Positions 1 through 5,664 of a DNA stretch of 10,798 nt are shown in pieces; position 1 is the stretch's first letter; every line of letters begins with the position of its first letter. The position numbers were made by a program, and so were the translations under genes. The stretch is taken from the NCBI GenBank assembly GCA_013139225.1, contig WTBG01000057.1, positions 1 to 10,798 on the forward strand, in the 5' to 3' direction. The notes below the pieces were generated by a model that worked only from the letters and a program-made list of their open reading frames with translations, was not told the origin of the DNA and made no database searches. This DNA comes from Deltaproteobacteria bacterium (lineage in GTDB: Bacteria; Desulfobacterota; WTBG01).

Positions 1-196
1 TCATATCATCTTTTAAAAAGCACTTGCCTGTCTTAGCGCAGCTATAATCTGCTACGCAGGGAAGGATGTGCTTATCACAAAGAAAGATCTCTGTTGTCTT
101 TCCTCCAATGTCTTTCGCACCTTTTAAAAATTCTCTTAAAAGGTGCGAAGTATTTCCTTCTTTTCTTGGACTTCCATATAAGCCAAGCACTTTCAT
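1..196 (-). CDS. NADPH-dependent FMN reductase / iron-sulfur flavoprotein, N-terminal part (runs off the window)
   Basis: The ATG at 196 opens a reading frame that runs to base 1 without a stop (65 residues visible). It begins MKVLGLYGSPRKEGNT, the phosphate-binding loop (G-S-P-R-x-x-G-N-T) of the flavodoxin-like NADPH-dependent FMN reductase family. It continues with a K-G-A-K-D helix and then a Cys-bearing stretch (C..DYSC..TGKC..KDDM) where family members carry C-x-x-C and T-G-x-C-x-x-x-D-D-M. Such proteins bind FMN, and often a 4Fe-4S cluster, and pass electrons to small redox proteins in the cytoplasm. It lies 22 bp behind the 36-residue rubredoxin and is surely co-transcribed with it, so the rubredoxin is a likely partner. 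The ribosome binding site is weak. A perfect 14-bp inverted repeat lies inside the coding region (separate entry). The C-terminal part is off the window. Confidence 0.85.
   Translation of the reverse strand, partial: MKVLGLYGSPRKEGNTSHLLREFLKGAKDIGGKTTEIFLCDKHILPCVADYSCAKTGKCFLKDDM
114..149. repeat. Perfect 14-bp inverted repeat with 8-nt loop inside the flavoprotein gene
   Basis: Bases 114-127 (TTCGCACCTTTTAA) and 136-149 (TTAAAAGGTGCGAA) are exact reverse complements around an 8-base loop. The repeat lies within about codons 16-28 of the flavoprotein. No T-tract follows on either strand, so it is not a standard intrinsic terminator. It could form a strong mRNA hairpin early in the gene. 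Its function is unknown. Confidence 0.75.
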
Positions 197-218
197 TTGT
201 TATCCCATACCTTGAGTA

Positions 219-329
219 CTATGTCATTAGCTTGAATTTGTCCTTACCAGCTCCGCAGACCGGGCATTTTTCAGGCGGGTTTTCTCCTACATGAACGTAT
301 CCACAAACTATACATCTCCATTTCTTCAT
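219..329 (-). CDS. 36-residue rubredoxin-type protein
   Basis: This is a short reading frame of 36 residues. It has C-I-V-C-G-Y-V-H-V-G-E at residues 6-16 and C-P-V-C-G at 22-26, the two Cys knuckles of a rubredoxin Fe(SCys)4 site. The spacing and the x-P-P-E-K-C-P segment match the C-terminal rubredoxin domain of rubrerythrins more closely than a classical 52-residue rubredoxin, so it is a free-standing minimal rubredoxin domain. AGGAG at 336-340 lies 6 nt before the ATG at 329; a second in-frame ATG at 332 is too close to it. The predicted role is as a cytoplasmic one-electron carrier, probably for the flavoprotein 22 bp downstream. Its own promoter with a PerR-like operator lies just upstream, which predicts induction by peroxide. 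Confidence 0.88.
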   Translation of the reverse strand: MKKWRCIVCGYVHVGENPPEKCPVCGAGKDKFKLMT

Positions 330-390
330 CATTTTCTCCTTTCCTTTTGTTTGTTAGTAGTTGTATGGGATTGATTTAAGTTAGATGAAA

Positions 391-418
391 ATAGTAATTA
401 TTGTTAATTATATGTCAA
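391..418 (-). promoter_or_regulatory. Sigma70-type promoter of the rubredoxin/flavoprotein pair
   Basis: Read on the minus strand, TTGACA (418-413) is followed by a 16-nt spacer and TACTAT (396-391). This is a perfect -35 and a 4/6 match to TATAAT. The -35 overlaps the TGA stop of the ferritin-like gene upstream. The leader to the ATG at 329 would be about 55 nt. A PerR-like operator covers the spacer and -10. Confidence 0.65.
392..406. promoter_or_regulatory. Candidate PerR operator at the rubredoxin promoter
   Basis: The minus-strand sequence TAACAATAATTACTA is a 7-1-7 imperfect palindrome (5 of 7 pairs) and matches 10 of 14 positions of the Bacillus PerR box TTATAAT-N-ATTATAA. It matches 12 of 15 positions of the candidate operator at perR (9117-9131). 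It covers 5 nt of the -10 and 10 nt of the spacer, exactly as at perR, so binding would block RNA polymerase. Predicted from sequence only. Confidence 0.5.
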
Positions 419-951
419 CCTCCATCGAGACCGATTTTTTCTGTTCTTTCAAACCAGCTTTCAGGGTCGGTAAGCAATTCACAAGAATTCTTCAAAATGA
501 GAAAATGTCGATTCTCCTCTTGTGCCAGGATTTGATAAAATTTCTTTTCCAACGGGTTATTGGATTCTTCAGAAAGCTTTTTATAGTATTTCATACCTCT
601 TTCTTCAAAATCTATTGCTAACTTTAAGGCATCTATGTCGTTGCTCGATGCCTTAACCACTGTATCAATTTTGCTCTTTGCTTTTTCAAAAATGTTTTTC
701 CATTGTTTCTCTGAAGCCATAGGCATAGGTCCTTCTGTATATTTTTCAGAGACAGTTAATTTATCAAAGGTTTCCCTAAGTCTTTCAATGTGTTTCAATT
801 CATCATCAGCAAAGGACTGAAAAAGGCTTTTACCCCAGGTATGCTCGGTTTTTTTGATGCATTCCAAATAAAGGTCTCTTCCATCTTCTTCAAATTTGAT
901 TGCTGCTAATAAAATGTCTTTGTTTATGTCATTGGAATCAACTTTAGTCAT
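415..951 (-). CDS. COG1633-type ferritin-like (rubrerythrin-related) diiron protein
   Basis: The protein has 178 residues. I start it at 951 (MTKVDSN) rather than the upstream ATG at 987, because AGGAGG ends about 8 nt before 951. Two similar helical halves each carry a diiron motif pair: A-I-K-F-E-E-D-G at 17-24 with D-E-L-K-H at 50-54, and A-I-D-F-E-E-R-G at 112-119 with E-E-N-R-H at 145-149. The E-x-x-H pairs (E51/H54, E146/H149) and the helix glutamates (E21, E116) are the expected carboxylate and His ligands of a four-helix-bundle diiron site. No rubredoxin domain follows. Such proteins are cytoplasmic and are linked to iron handling or peroxide reduction. It ends in TGA used as a normal stop. 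It stands 271 bp from the protease gene, so it may have its own promoter, but I could not identify one convincingly. Confidence 0.85.
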   Translation of the reverse strand: MTKVDSNDINKDILLAAIKFEEDGRDLYLECIKKTEHTWGKSLFQSFADDELKHIERLRETFDKLTVSEKYTEGPMPMASEKQWKNIFEKAKSKIDTVVKASSNDIDALKLAIDFEERGMKYYKKLSEESNNPLEKKFYQILAQEENRHFLILKNSCELLTDPESWFERTEKIGLDGG

Positions 952-1222
952 AATGTATCCCTCCTGATGTCTGTTGTGTTGTGCCAAATGTACTGCAAAT
1001 ATTGATGTCCTCGTAAAAAGTCCAATCTCTTATGGTTTGTCGTTTCAGAGAAAGCAGGAATCCAGTGATTTCAGATTGTTATGGACTCCCGCTTCCGCGG
1101 GAGTGACTCGATTTTTGCCTGTTTATAAGATTGTCAAGTTTAGTTTCATTCTTCGTGCACTTCGTGGTTAAATTTGTTTTGGTTGCGACTATGCTGAGCT
1201 GTGAGCTCTGTGGTTGTATATT
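952..1222. other. Intergenic stretch with a degenerate copy of the inverted-hairpin repeat
   Basis: No convincing gene is seen. Bases 1050-1107 contain pieces related to the MITE-like elements at 5270 and 9319: GAAAGCAGGAATCCAG at 1050-1065 and a hairpin ACTCCCGC-TTCC-GCGGGAGT at 1085-1104 followed by GAC. The order and spacing differ, so this is a rearranged or decayed relative rather than a full copy. Around 1150-1165 there is a short direct repeat (CTTCGTG twice, separated by CA). A small GAGCT-GTG-AGCTC hairpin at 1196-1208 lies just after the protease gene but lacks a T-tract. Confidence 0.45.
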
Positions 1223-2350
1223 CTAATTAGTTTTAACTCCTAAATCAGTATGAAGTTGGAGATAGTTTAAAATATCATTGCGTCTTAAAATTCCTTTAAC
1301 TCTGTTTTCTTGCACTACAGGAATCTGATGTATGTTTTTAGCAGTCAATTTAGCCAGAACAACACCTGCATCATCTCCTGGAGAAACCTTTTCCAACTGG
1401 TTTTTTGTTATCATAATATCCCGAATTGTTGTATTTCCCCATCGTTCTTTAGGCATTTTTTTGACATCTTCTAGACAGACAATGCCCTGTACCAGTCCCC
1501 CCTCAATTACTAAAAAGCCGCGATCTCGATGGCGCAATATATAATCATCCACGAGCTGTTGAATGCTTAATCCTGGAGGAACGGTATCAAAGTTGGTTAT
1601 CATTAAATCTTCCACTCTTACTTCACGCAAAGCATCTTTGACCAGTAAATGACGATAGCTGCTTGTTGCAGCGTTGTAAAGAAACCAACCGATGAATATC
1701 ATCCAGATGCCGTTTAAGGTTAAGCCCGAGAAGATTAATCGGGTGCCCCATAATATGAGGAGAAAAGCTACAACTTTCCCACTTATGGAAGCTATCCTGG
1801 TTGCCAATTTTAAATTTTTAGTAAATCCCCATATTGTAGCCCTCAAAATTCGACCACCATCTAATGGAAATCCGGGGATCAAATTAAAGACTGCAAGAGC
1901 AATATTGATTATAGCAAGATAGCGAAAGATAGAAGCAAGGGGCAGGCTTACTTCATGAAAGAACCACCAGATAGCACCTGAAATAATACCAATTGCAATG
2001 CTGGCTAAAGGTCCTGCAAATGCAATGATGAATTCTTTGAGAGGCTTGTCTGGTTCTTCACCAATTTGAGCTACTCCACCGAAGATAAATAAGGTGATAT
2101 TCTTTACCTTTCCCCCTTGATGAATAGCCAAAAGAGAGTGAGAGAGTTCATGGGCTAAGACTGAGGCGAAAAAGAGAAGGCTGGCAGTGATTCCCAAAAA
2201 CCAATTGAGCAGCAAAGGCCAGTTTTGATTTTGAGAGGGAAAGTACTGTCCGGCAAGTGTCCAGGTGACAAGTGCAAAAATAATAAGCCAGCTGGAATCG
2301 ATATATATTTTTATGCCAAAGATCTTGCCCAGGTGCCAGGCATTACGCAT
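1223..2350 (-). CDS. Site-2-protease-family (M50) membrane metalloprotease with C-terminal CBS pair
   Basis: The protein has 375 residues. The N-terminal membrane region (about 20-220) holds several hydrophobic segments and the zinc site: H-E-L-S-H at 67-71 (HExxH) and N-L-I-P-G-F-P-L-D-G-G at 156-166, where D164 is the third ligand. G-G-V-A-Q at 91-95 and F-A-G-P-L at 111-115 are further family marks. The last 135 or so residues form two CBS domains (about 240-300 and 310-370, the second with V-K-G-I-L-R-R-N-D-I-L), which usually bind adenine nucleotides. This is the SpoIVFB-like M50 class with CBS regulation; intramembrane cleavage of a membrane-bound substrate is expected, but the substrate is unknown. 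AGGGT precedes the start by about 9 nt. It lies 20 bp after rubrerythrin and probably shares its transcript. Confidence 0.9.
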   Translation of the reverse strand: MRNAWHLGKIFGIKIYIDSSWLIIFALVTWTLAGQYFPSQNQNWPLLLNWFLGITASLLFFASVLAHELSHSLLAIHQGGKVKNITLFIFGGVAQIGEEPDKPLKEFIIAFAGPLASIAIGIISGAIWWFFHEVSLPLASIFRYLAIINIALAVFNLIPGFPLDGGRILRATIWGFTKNLKLATRIASISGKVVAFLLILWGTRLIFSGLTLNGIWMIFIGWFLYNAATSSYRHLLVKDALREVRVEDLMITNFDTVPPGLSIQQLVDDYILRHRDRGFLVIEGGLVQGIVCLEDVKKMPKERWGNTTIRDIMITKNQLEKVSPGDDAGVVLAKLTAKNIHQIPVVQENRVKGILRRNDILNYLQLHTDLGVKTN

Positions 2351-2370
2351 TTTATTTGTACCCTTAAATC

Positions 2371-2943
2371 TTAATAGTTTTCACAAAAAAGTTCAAAAAA
2401 GCTTTGTGGATGTGCACATGCCGGACATTTTTCAGGTGCTTCTTCTCCCTTATGGATATAACCGCAGTTACGGCACTTCCATTCAACAACGTTGTCCTTT
2501 TTGAATACTGTACCTTCTTTTATGTTTTTGAGTAATTTTCTGTATCGTTTCTCATGCTGTTTTTCCACTTCTGATATTTCCTTAAAGGTATCTGCTGCTT
2601 CGCTGAACCCCTCTTTACGTGCAACCTTTTCTGCTTCGGGATAAAGTTTTGTCCATTCAAGGTTTTCCCCAGCTGCTGCAGATTCCAGATTTGCTGCTGT
2701 GTCTCCTATAACTCCTGCCGGGTAACTTGCGGTGATCTCTGCTTCGCCACCTTTTAAAAACTTGAAAAACTTCTTGGCATGCTCTTTCTCGTTTTCAGCA
2801 GTTTCTAAGAATATAGCAGATATCTGCTCGAAACCCGCTTTCCTTGCTACACTGGCAAAATAGGTATAGCGGTTCCTGGCTTGAGATTCTCCTGCAAAGG
2901 AAGCTAAAAGATTCTTTTCTGTTTTACTCCCTTTCAATTCCAT
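2371..2943 (-). CDS. rbr: Rubrerythrin (NADH-dependent peroxidase type)
   Basis: This is a full-length rubrerythrin of 190 residues. The N-terminal four-helix diiron domain has F-A-G-E-S-Q-A-R-N-R-Y-T-Y-F at 16-29 (ligand E19), E-N-E-K-E-H at 50-55 (E52, H55), E93/E96 and V-E-K-Q-H at 126-130 (E127, H130). The C-terminal rubredoxin domain has C157-x-x-C160-G and C173-P-A-C176. Rubrerythrins reduce hydrogen peroxide in the cytoplasm of anaerobes, taking electrons through the rubredoxin centre. The start is supported by a GGGGG ribosome binding site about 9 nt upstream. It is 19 bp behind a secreted monohaem cytochrome, an unusual partner because the two proteins should sit in different compartments. 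Rubrerythrin is a typical PerR target, but no PerR-like site was found immediately upstream. Confidence 0.97.
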   Translation of the reverse strand: MELKGSKTEKNLLASFAGESQARNRYTYFASVARKAGFEQISAIFLETAENEKEHAKKFFKFLKGGEAEITASYPAGVIGDTAANLESAAAGENLEWTKLYPEAEKVARKEGFSEAADTFKEISEVEKQHEKRYRKLLKNIKEGTVFKKDNVVEWKCRNCGYIHKGEEAPEKCPACAHPQSFFELFCENY

Positions 2944-2962
2944 AATCTATTTCCCCCTTTCA

Positions 2963-3292
2963 CTATCGTATGGGTATAGGTGCAACTGGTGGAGTAGGTG
3001 CTATGATATAATATTCTCCTAAATAATCATAAATTTTATCTGCTTCACCTTTTGATCTATCTGCACCTTCTTTTTTTCTCATCTTTTCTACTGTTTCCTT
3101 TGCTGTTTCCTTTGTGAGATGTGCCTCCTTTACCCTTTCCAGTGAGTGGCACTTTTGGCATTTAGTTTCAAGGAGCTTTTTATGAGGGTCATCTTTAGGG
3201 TGTTCTTCTTTTGCTTGAGCTGAAGTGCCAGATAGCATTATTACCAGAGAAAGCAAAAATAATGTACATACCGTTGATACTAATTTTTTCAT
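2963..3292 (-). CDS. Small periplasmic monohaem cytochrome c
   Basis: The protein has 109 residues. A signal peptide is clear: K-K at 2-3, a hydrophobic core at about 4-22 and a likely cut after A-Q-A at 25-27. The haem site is C45-Q-K-C-H49. M71, in V-E-K-M-R-K-K-E-G-A, is a plausible distal ligand, followed by a helix (E-A-D-K-I-Y-D-Y-L) of the kind that ends small class I cytochromes. The tail is Pro-rich (A-P-T-P-P-V-A-P-I-P). The start has an AGGAGG at 3298-3303, 5 nt from the ATG. The gene lies 84 bp after the pentahaem cytochrome gene and could accept or donate electrons to that protein. No clear promoter was recognised in the 84-bp gap. Confidence 0.9.
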   Translation of the reverse strand: MKKLVSTVCTLFLLSLVIMLSGTSAQAKEEHPKDDPHKKLLETKCQKCHSLERVKEAHLTKETAKETVEKMRKKEGADRSKGEADKIYDYLGEYYIIAPTPPVAPIPIR

Positions 3293-3376
3293 AACTGCCT
3301 CCTTATCTAGATGGTTAACTGATCTATAACCTTTATGAAAATGTGATTAATCTACCTACTTTCTATCAAAGCATAT

Positions 3377-4789
3377 TTATTTGTTTACCAGTAGTGTAGC
3401 TTCCTTTTGAGCCATATCCACAATAGGCAAAGTTATGGCATCTTTGCCTAGCAGGAGATTGGCCAATGACTGAGGATATGAACGATAACGTAGAGTTGCT
3501 TTTACTAATAAAGGTCCCTTTATATCCTTGGTCACCAGAAAAGTATATCCCGTTGTGGAAGAACCCTTTGGTGGAATAGTGTTGTTGTATTCGAAACGAT
3601 TCATTTCCCAGGGCTTATAGGTGTGTTTACCATCTATATCGACTGATTTTGCATTGAAGATTTTTGCCTGGGGGTCAATATTTCCCGCCTTGTCCAACTT
3701 GCCCGAGTGATAGATAATGGTACCTTTGGCATCCGTTACCAAAAACTCCAGCCACATCTGTCTTACTTCTGTGAGACTGGTAGGGAGATTATGTCCCGCT
3801 CCTATATTGGTTACCTTTACACTCAATGTTGCCAGCGTTCCCCTTTCAACGGAATCTGGTGGATTGAGAGTTAATTCAGCGGCGTTTTTAAGTCTTTTTT
3901 TAGCAATTTCTGCATGTTTATCAGAACCTAGGAGTTTAGTTACTGTAAAGTTACCACCAACAAATTCATGGGTGTAAACCTGATCTCTCTCAGGTCCTGT
4001 AAAAGCAGCCTTGCCTGGGTTCTTTTGTTTTGTAAGTGTTCTGGCTGTTTCGATGGCTTGTTCTATTGGAACCATGTGGCAGTCCTGGCACTGAATGCCT
4101 TTTTGGGCATAAACGGAATACTTCCATTCGTCGTAAGTCCTTTCAATGTGAAAGTTGGTCACTGGATGGAAGACATGATGGCAGTTGGCACAAAACTTTG
4201 ATGTGGTATGGAGTTTTGAATAAGCAGTTTCGTGGAAAGAAGATTTGGAATCTTTATAAGGCCCCCTCTTTATGTTACCAGGCTCTACTGAAATAGAAGC
4301 ATTTTGAGGTTCATGAGTTGGTGTTTTTAAGAATGTTGATTCGACTATTGTGTGACACAAATCACACTGAACACCTTTCTTGGCGATTTCGCTTACTTGA
4401 AATTCACCATCTTTCATAATAATTTCTTCACTTACAGTACCAATCCCAGTGTGGCAGCCAGCACAGAGCTTATCCGTGAATCCATTTGTTTTTTTTGACC
4501 CTATCTTCCATAGAGCGTGAAATATCGGATCAACATAGGCATGAGAATGCATGGAGCCTTTCCATTGTTTATATATTTCAACATGACAGCCGCTGCAAAT
4601 ATCAGGTGACGTGAATTCAGTAGATTTTACTGGCTTCCCTGTGTGGGTATTTATCAGTGATGGGTAGAAAGGTGGTTTAGCTTCTTCTTGAGTATTTTTT
4701 TCATTCGTGCTCCAGGTCAGACCAGGTAAAACTAGTGACATAATCATAGTACAAACAAGGATTAAGAGAGGGAAGCGTTTCCTTGCCAT
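3377..4789 (-). CDS. Exported pentahaem cytochrome c with C-terminal beta-type domain
   Basis: The protein has 470 residues from the ATG at 4789, chosen over 4810 because AAGGAG lies about 8 nt upstream of it. An N-terminal signal or anchor segment (R-K-R-F then hydrophobic at about 6-25) exports it. Five C-x-x-C-H haem sites are seen at residues 65-69 (CSGCH), 109-113 (CAGCH), 142-146 (CDLCH), 200-204 (CANCH) and 234-238 (CQDCH), with many other His residues that can be axial ligands. The pattern resembles the cytochrome c554-like multihaem group. Residues from about 310 to 470 contain no Cys motif and look like a beta-sandwich; the stretch G-A-G-H-N-L-P-T-S recurs in such multihaem proteins. 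A role in periplasmic electron transfer is expected; the substrate cannot be told. It follows the glutaredoxin gene by 25 bp. Confidence 0.9.
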   Translation of the reverse strand: MARKRFPLLILVCTMIMSLVLPGLTWSTNEKNTQEEAKPPFYPSLINTHTGKPVKSTEFTSPDICSGCHVEIYKQWKGSMHSHAYVDPIFHALWKIGSKKTNGFTDKLCAGCHTGIGTVSEEIIMKDGEFQVSEIAKKGVQCDLCHTIVESTFLKTPTHEPQNASISVEPGNIKRGPYKDSKSSFHETAYSKLHTTSKFCANCHHVFHPVTNFHIERTYDEWKYSVYAQKGIQCQDCHMVPIEQAIETARTLTKQKNPGKAAFTGPERDQVYTHEFVGGNFTVTKLLGSDKHAEIAKKRLKNAAELTLNPPDSVERGTLATLSVKVTNIGAGHNLPTSLTEVRQMWLEFLVTDAKGTIIYHSGKLDKAGNIDPQAKIFNAKSVDIDGKHTYKPWEMNRFEYNNTIPPKGSSTTGYTFLVTKDIKGPLLVKATLRYRSYPQSLANLLLGKDAITLPIVDMAQKEATLLVNK

Positions 4790-4814
4790 GATAATTTCTC
4801 CTTTCCGCAAAATA

Positions 4815-5051
4815 CTATTGTTTTGCCAGGGCTTCGTCTATCTTCTGCTGGTCAAAGCCAACTATTACTTGATCGTCAATAACGATTACAGGAACAGCCC
4901 TCTGATTAGATAATGATATCATTTCATCCCTTGCTGTTTTATCTTCAGATACATTTAAATCTGTGAACTCGATATTCTTTTTCGAAAGAAACTCCTTCGC
5001 ATGGTGACAATGAGGTCATGTAGGGAGTGAATAGATTTTAATGTTTGCCAT
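4815..5051 (-). CDS. Selenocysteine-containing glutaredoxin (U-P-H-C active site; TGA at codon 12)
   Basis: From the ATG at 5051 the frame reads M-A-N-I-K-I-Y-S-L-P-T, then TGA (5018-5016), then P-H-C-H-H-A-K-E-F-L, and runs on to TAG at 4815: 78 residues in all. The only stop falls exactly at the first Cys of the glutaredoxin/NrdH C-x-x-C motif, giving U12-P-H-C15. The rest is intact: the cis-Pro motif A-V-P-V-I-V-I-D-D at 52-60, V-G-F-D at 64-67 and a final helix. AGGAGG lies 8 nt before the ATG, so translation is meant to start upstream of the TGA. TGA is a normal stop for nifU and the ferritin-like gene here, which argues against a changed code. UxxC glutaredoxins are a known bacterial selenoprotein family. 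Predicted role: a cytoplasmic thiol/selenol oxidoreductase. It sits between the zinc-ribbon and pentahaem cytochrome genes. The alternatives, a point mutation TGC/TGT to TGA or a read error, are much less likely at this exact codon. Confidence 0.88.
4975..4990 (-). promoter_or_regulatory. Candidate bacterial SECIS hairpin of the glutaredoxin selenoprotein
   Basis: On the minus strand TTCTTT-CGAA-AAAGAA forms a 6-bp stem with a 4-nt loop. The loop begins 31 nt after the TGA, inside the 16-37 nt range usual for bacterial SECIS elements, and has a G in its first two bases as those models require. Two more pairs (GA with TC) could form below a 2x2 internal loop. The stem is rich in A-T pairs, so this is a plausible rather than proven element. 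Confidence 0.45.
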
Positions 5052-5079
5052 GGATTAGACCTCCTTTTTGTTTTGATAG

Positions 5080-5226
5080 TTATGCGGTTTCGGCTGTTAG
5101 CTTACCGTCTTCAATAACCAGTTTGAGATCAGCACCACAGATGGGACAGGTTACCTGATCTCCCTCTTTTGCACCCTCTGGTAAATCAAACTCTACATTG
5201 CATGTTGGACAGGTTACTTTTTGCAT
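5080..5226 (-). CDS. 48-residue LysW-like zinc-ribbon protein
   Basis: It reads M-Q-K-V-T-C-P-T-C-N-V-E-F-D-L-P-E-G-A-K, then an acidic linker, then V-T-C-P-I-C-G-A-D-L-K-L-V and a short tail. The paired knuckles C6-x-x-C9 and C27-x-x-C30 and the F-D-L-P-E-G segment resemble the LysW/zinc-ribbon carrier family. The C-terminal E-D-W-G-E-type signature of true LysW amino-group carriers is missing (it ends E-T-A), so a lysine or arginine biosynthesis role is not supported. It more likely binds zinc or iron as a small structural or redox protein. GGAGGG (5235-5240) lies 8 nt before the ATG. It is the first gene after the MITE-like repeat and lies 28 bp ahead of the seleno-glutaredoxin. Confidence 0.85.
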   Translation of the reverse strand: MQKVTCPTCNVEFDLPEGAKEGDQVTCPICGADLKLVIEDGKLTAETA

Positions 5227-5269
5227 GGAATTGACCCTCCTTTCAAATAAAAATTCATTTATGTTATTT

Positions 5270-5438
5270 GGTTATCCTGAAATCTCCAGTTGAATACCCT
5301 GATGAAATTATTAATAATACTGGATTCCCGCTTGCGCGGGAATGACGCGTTTTTTCAATCGATTCCATCCTTGCCTGTCATCCCTGCGAAAGCAGGGATC
5401 CAGAAACTAATAGATACGCTTGAGTATTGTAGATAAGC
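5270..5438. mobile_element. MITE-like element, copy A (decayed ends)
   Basis: This roughly 169-bp intergenic element is alignable with copy B at 9319-9490 almost end to end. It holds two internal hairpins in opposite orientation: ATTCCCGC-TTGC-GCGGGAAT at 5324-5343 and ATCCCTGC-GAAA-GCAGGGAT at 5380-5399, flanked by CTGGATT and GGATCCAG. The terminal inverted repeats are eroded (about 13 of 20 positions match between 5270-5289 and the complement of 5419-5438). GTTAT on both flanks may be the remains of a target duplication. It contains no gene. It splits the nifU-nifS-cysE-rubredoxin run from the zinc-ribbon/glutaredoxin run and may affect read-through. Confidence 0.7.
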
Positions 5439-5456
5439 AGGTTATATTATAATAAT

Positions 5457-5624
5457 CTACTCAGATCCTTTTATTCTTGGATCAATGTTGCCAGGACCAC
5501 CACAATCAGGGGTATAACAGGTGGTGTCAATAAAAGCGCATTTTTCTTTGCACGATGGACATTCTTCTGGAGGACTTTCTGTTTCATGTGTATATCCGCA
5601 TTTTGAACATTTAAACCAGGTCAT
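5457..5624 (-). CDS. 55-residue rubredoxin-like protein with seven cysteines
   Basis: It starts M-T-W-F-K-C-S-K-C-G-Y-T-H-E-T-E and has a second knuckle C-P-S-C at 22-25, so C6/C9/C22/C25 make a rubredoxin-type metal site. It goes on with three further cysteines, C29, C36 and C41, in K-E-K-C-A-F-I-D-T-T-C-Y-T-P-D-C-G-G-P-G-N. That conserved-looking tail is not part of ordinary rubredoxins and could bind a second metal or form disulfides. The start has GGGGGTGAT just upstream. It lies 40 bp behind cysE and is likely the last gene of the nifU-nifS-cysE operon before the MITE-like repeat. The predicted role is a small electron carrier tied to sulfur or Fe-S metabolism; the exact function is unknown. 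Confidence 0.88.
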   Translation of the reverse strand: MTWFKCSKCGYTHETESPPEECPSCKEKCAFIDTTCYTPDCGGPGNIDPRIKGSE

Positions 5625-5664
5625 GTTATCACCCCCTTTCAGTATTCAAAGAATTATTATTCGC

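Noticed and set aside
1196..1208. GAGCT-GTG-AGCTC hairpin after the protease gene as a terminator
   Set aside because: The stem is only 5 bp and no T-tract follows on the transcribed strand.
5016..5018. Genetic code change (TGA read as Trp or Gly) as the explanation of the in-frame TGA
   Set aside because: TGA is the natural stop of nifU and of the ferritin-like gene, the other genes show no internal TGA, and the TGA falls exactly on a redox-active Cys position, which fits selenocysteine.
5080..5226. True LysW amino-group carrier protein
   Set aside because: The C-terminal acidic E-D-W-G-E type signature is absent and no lysine or arginine biosynthesis genes are nearby.
5324..5399. CRISPR-like array suggested by repeated GC-rich palindromes
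   Set aside because: The repeats occur as two opposed hairpins within one element and not as regularly spaced direct repeats with unique spacers.
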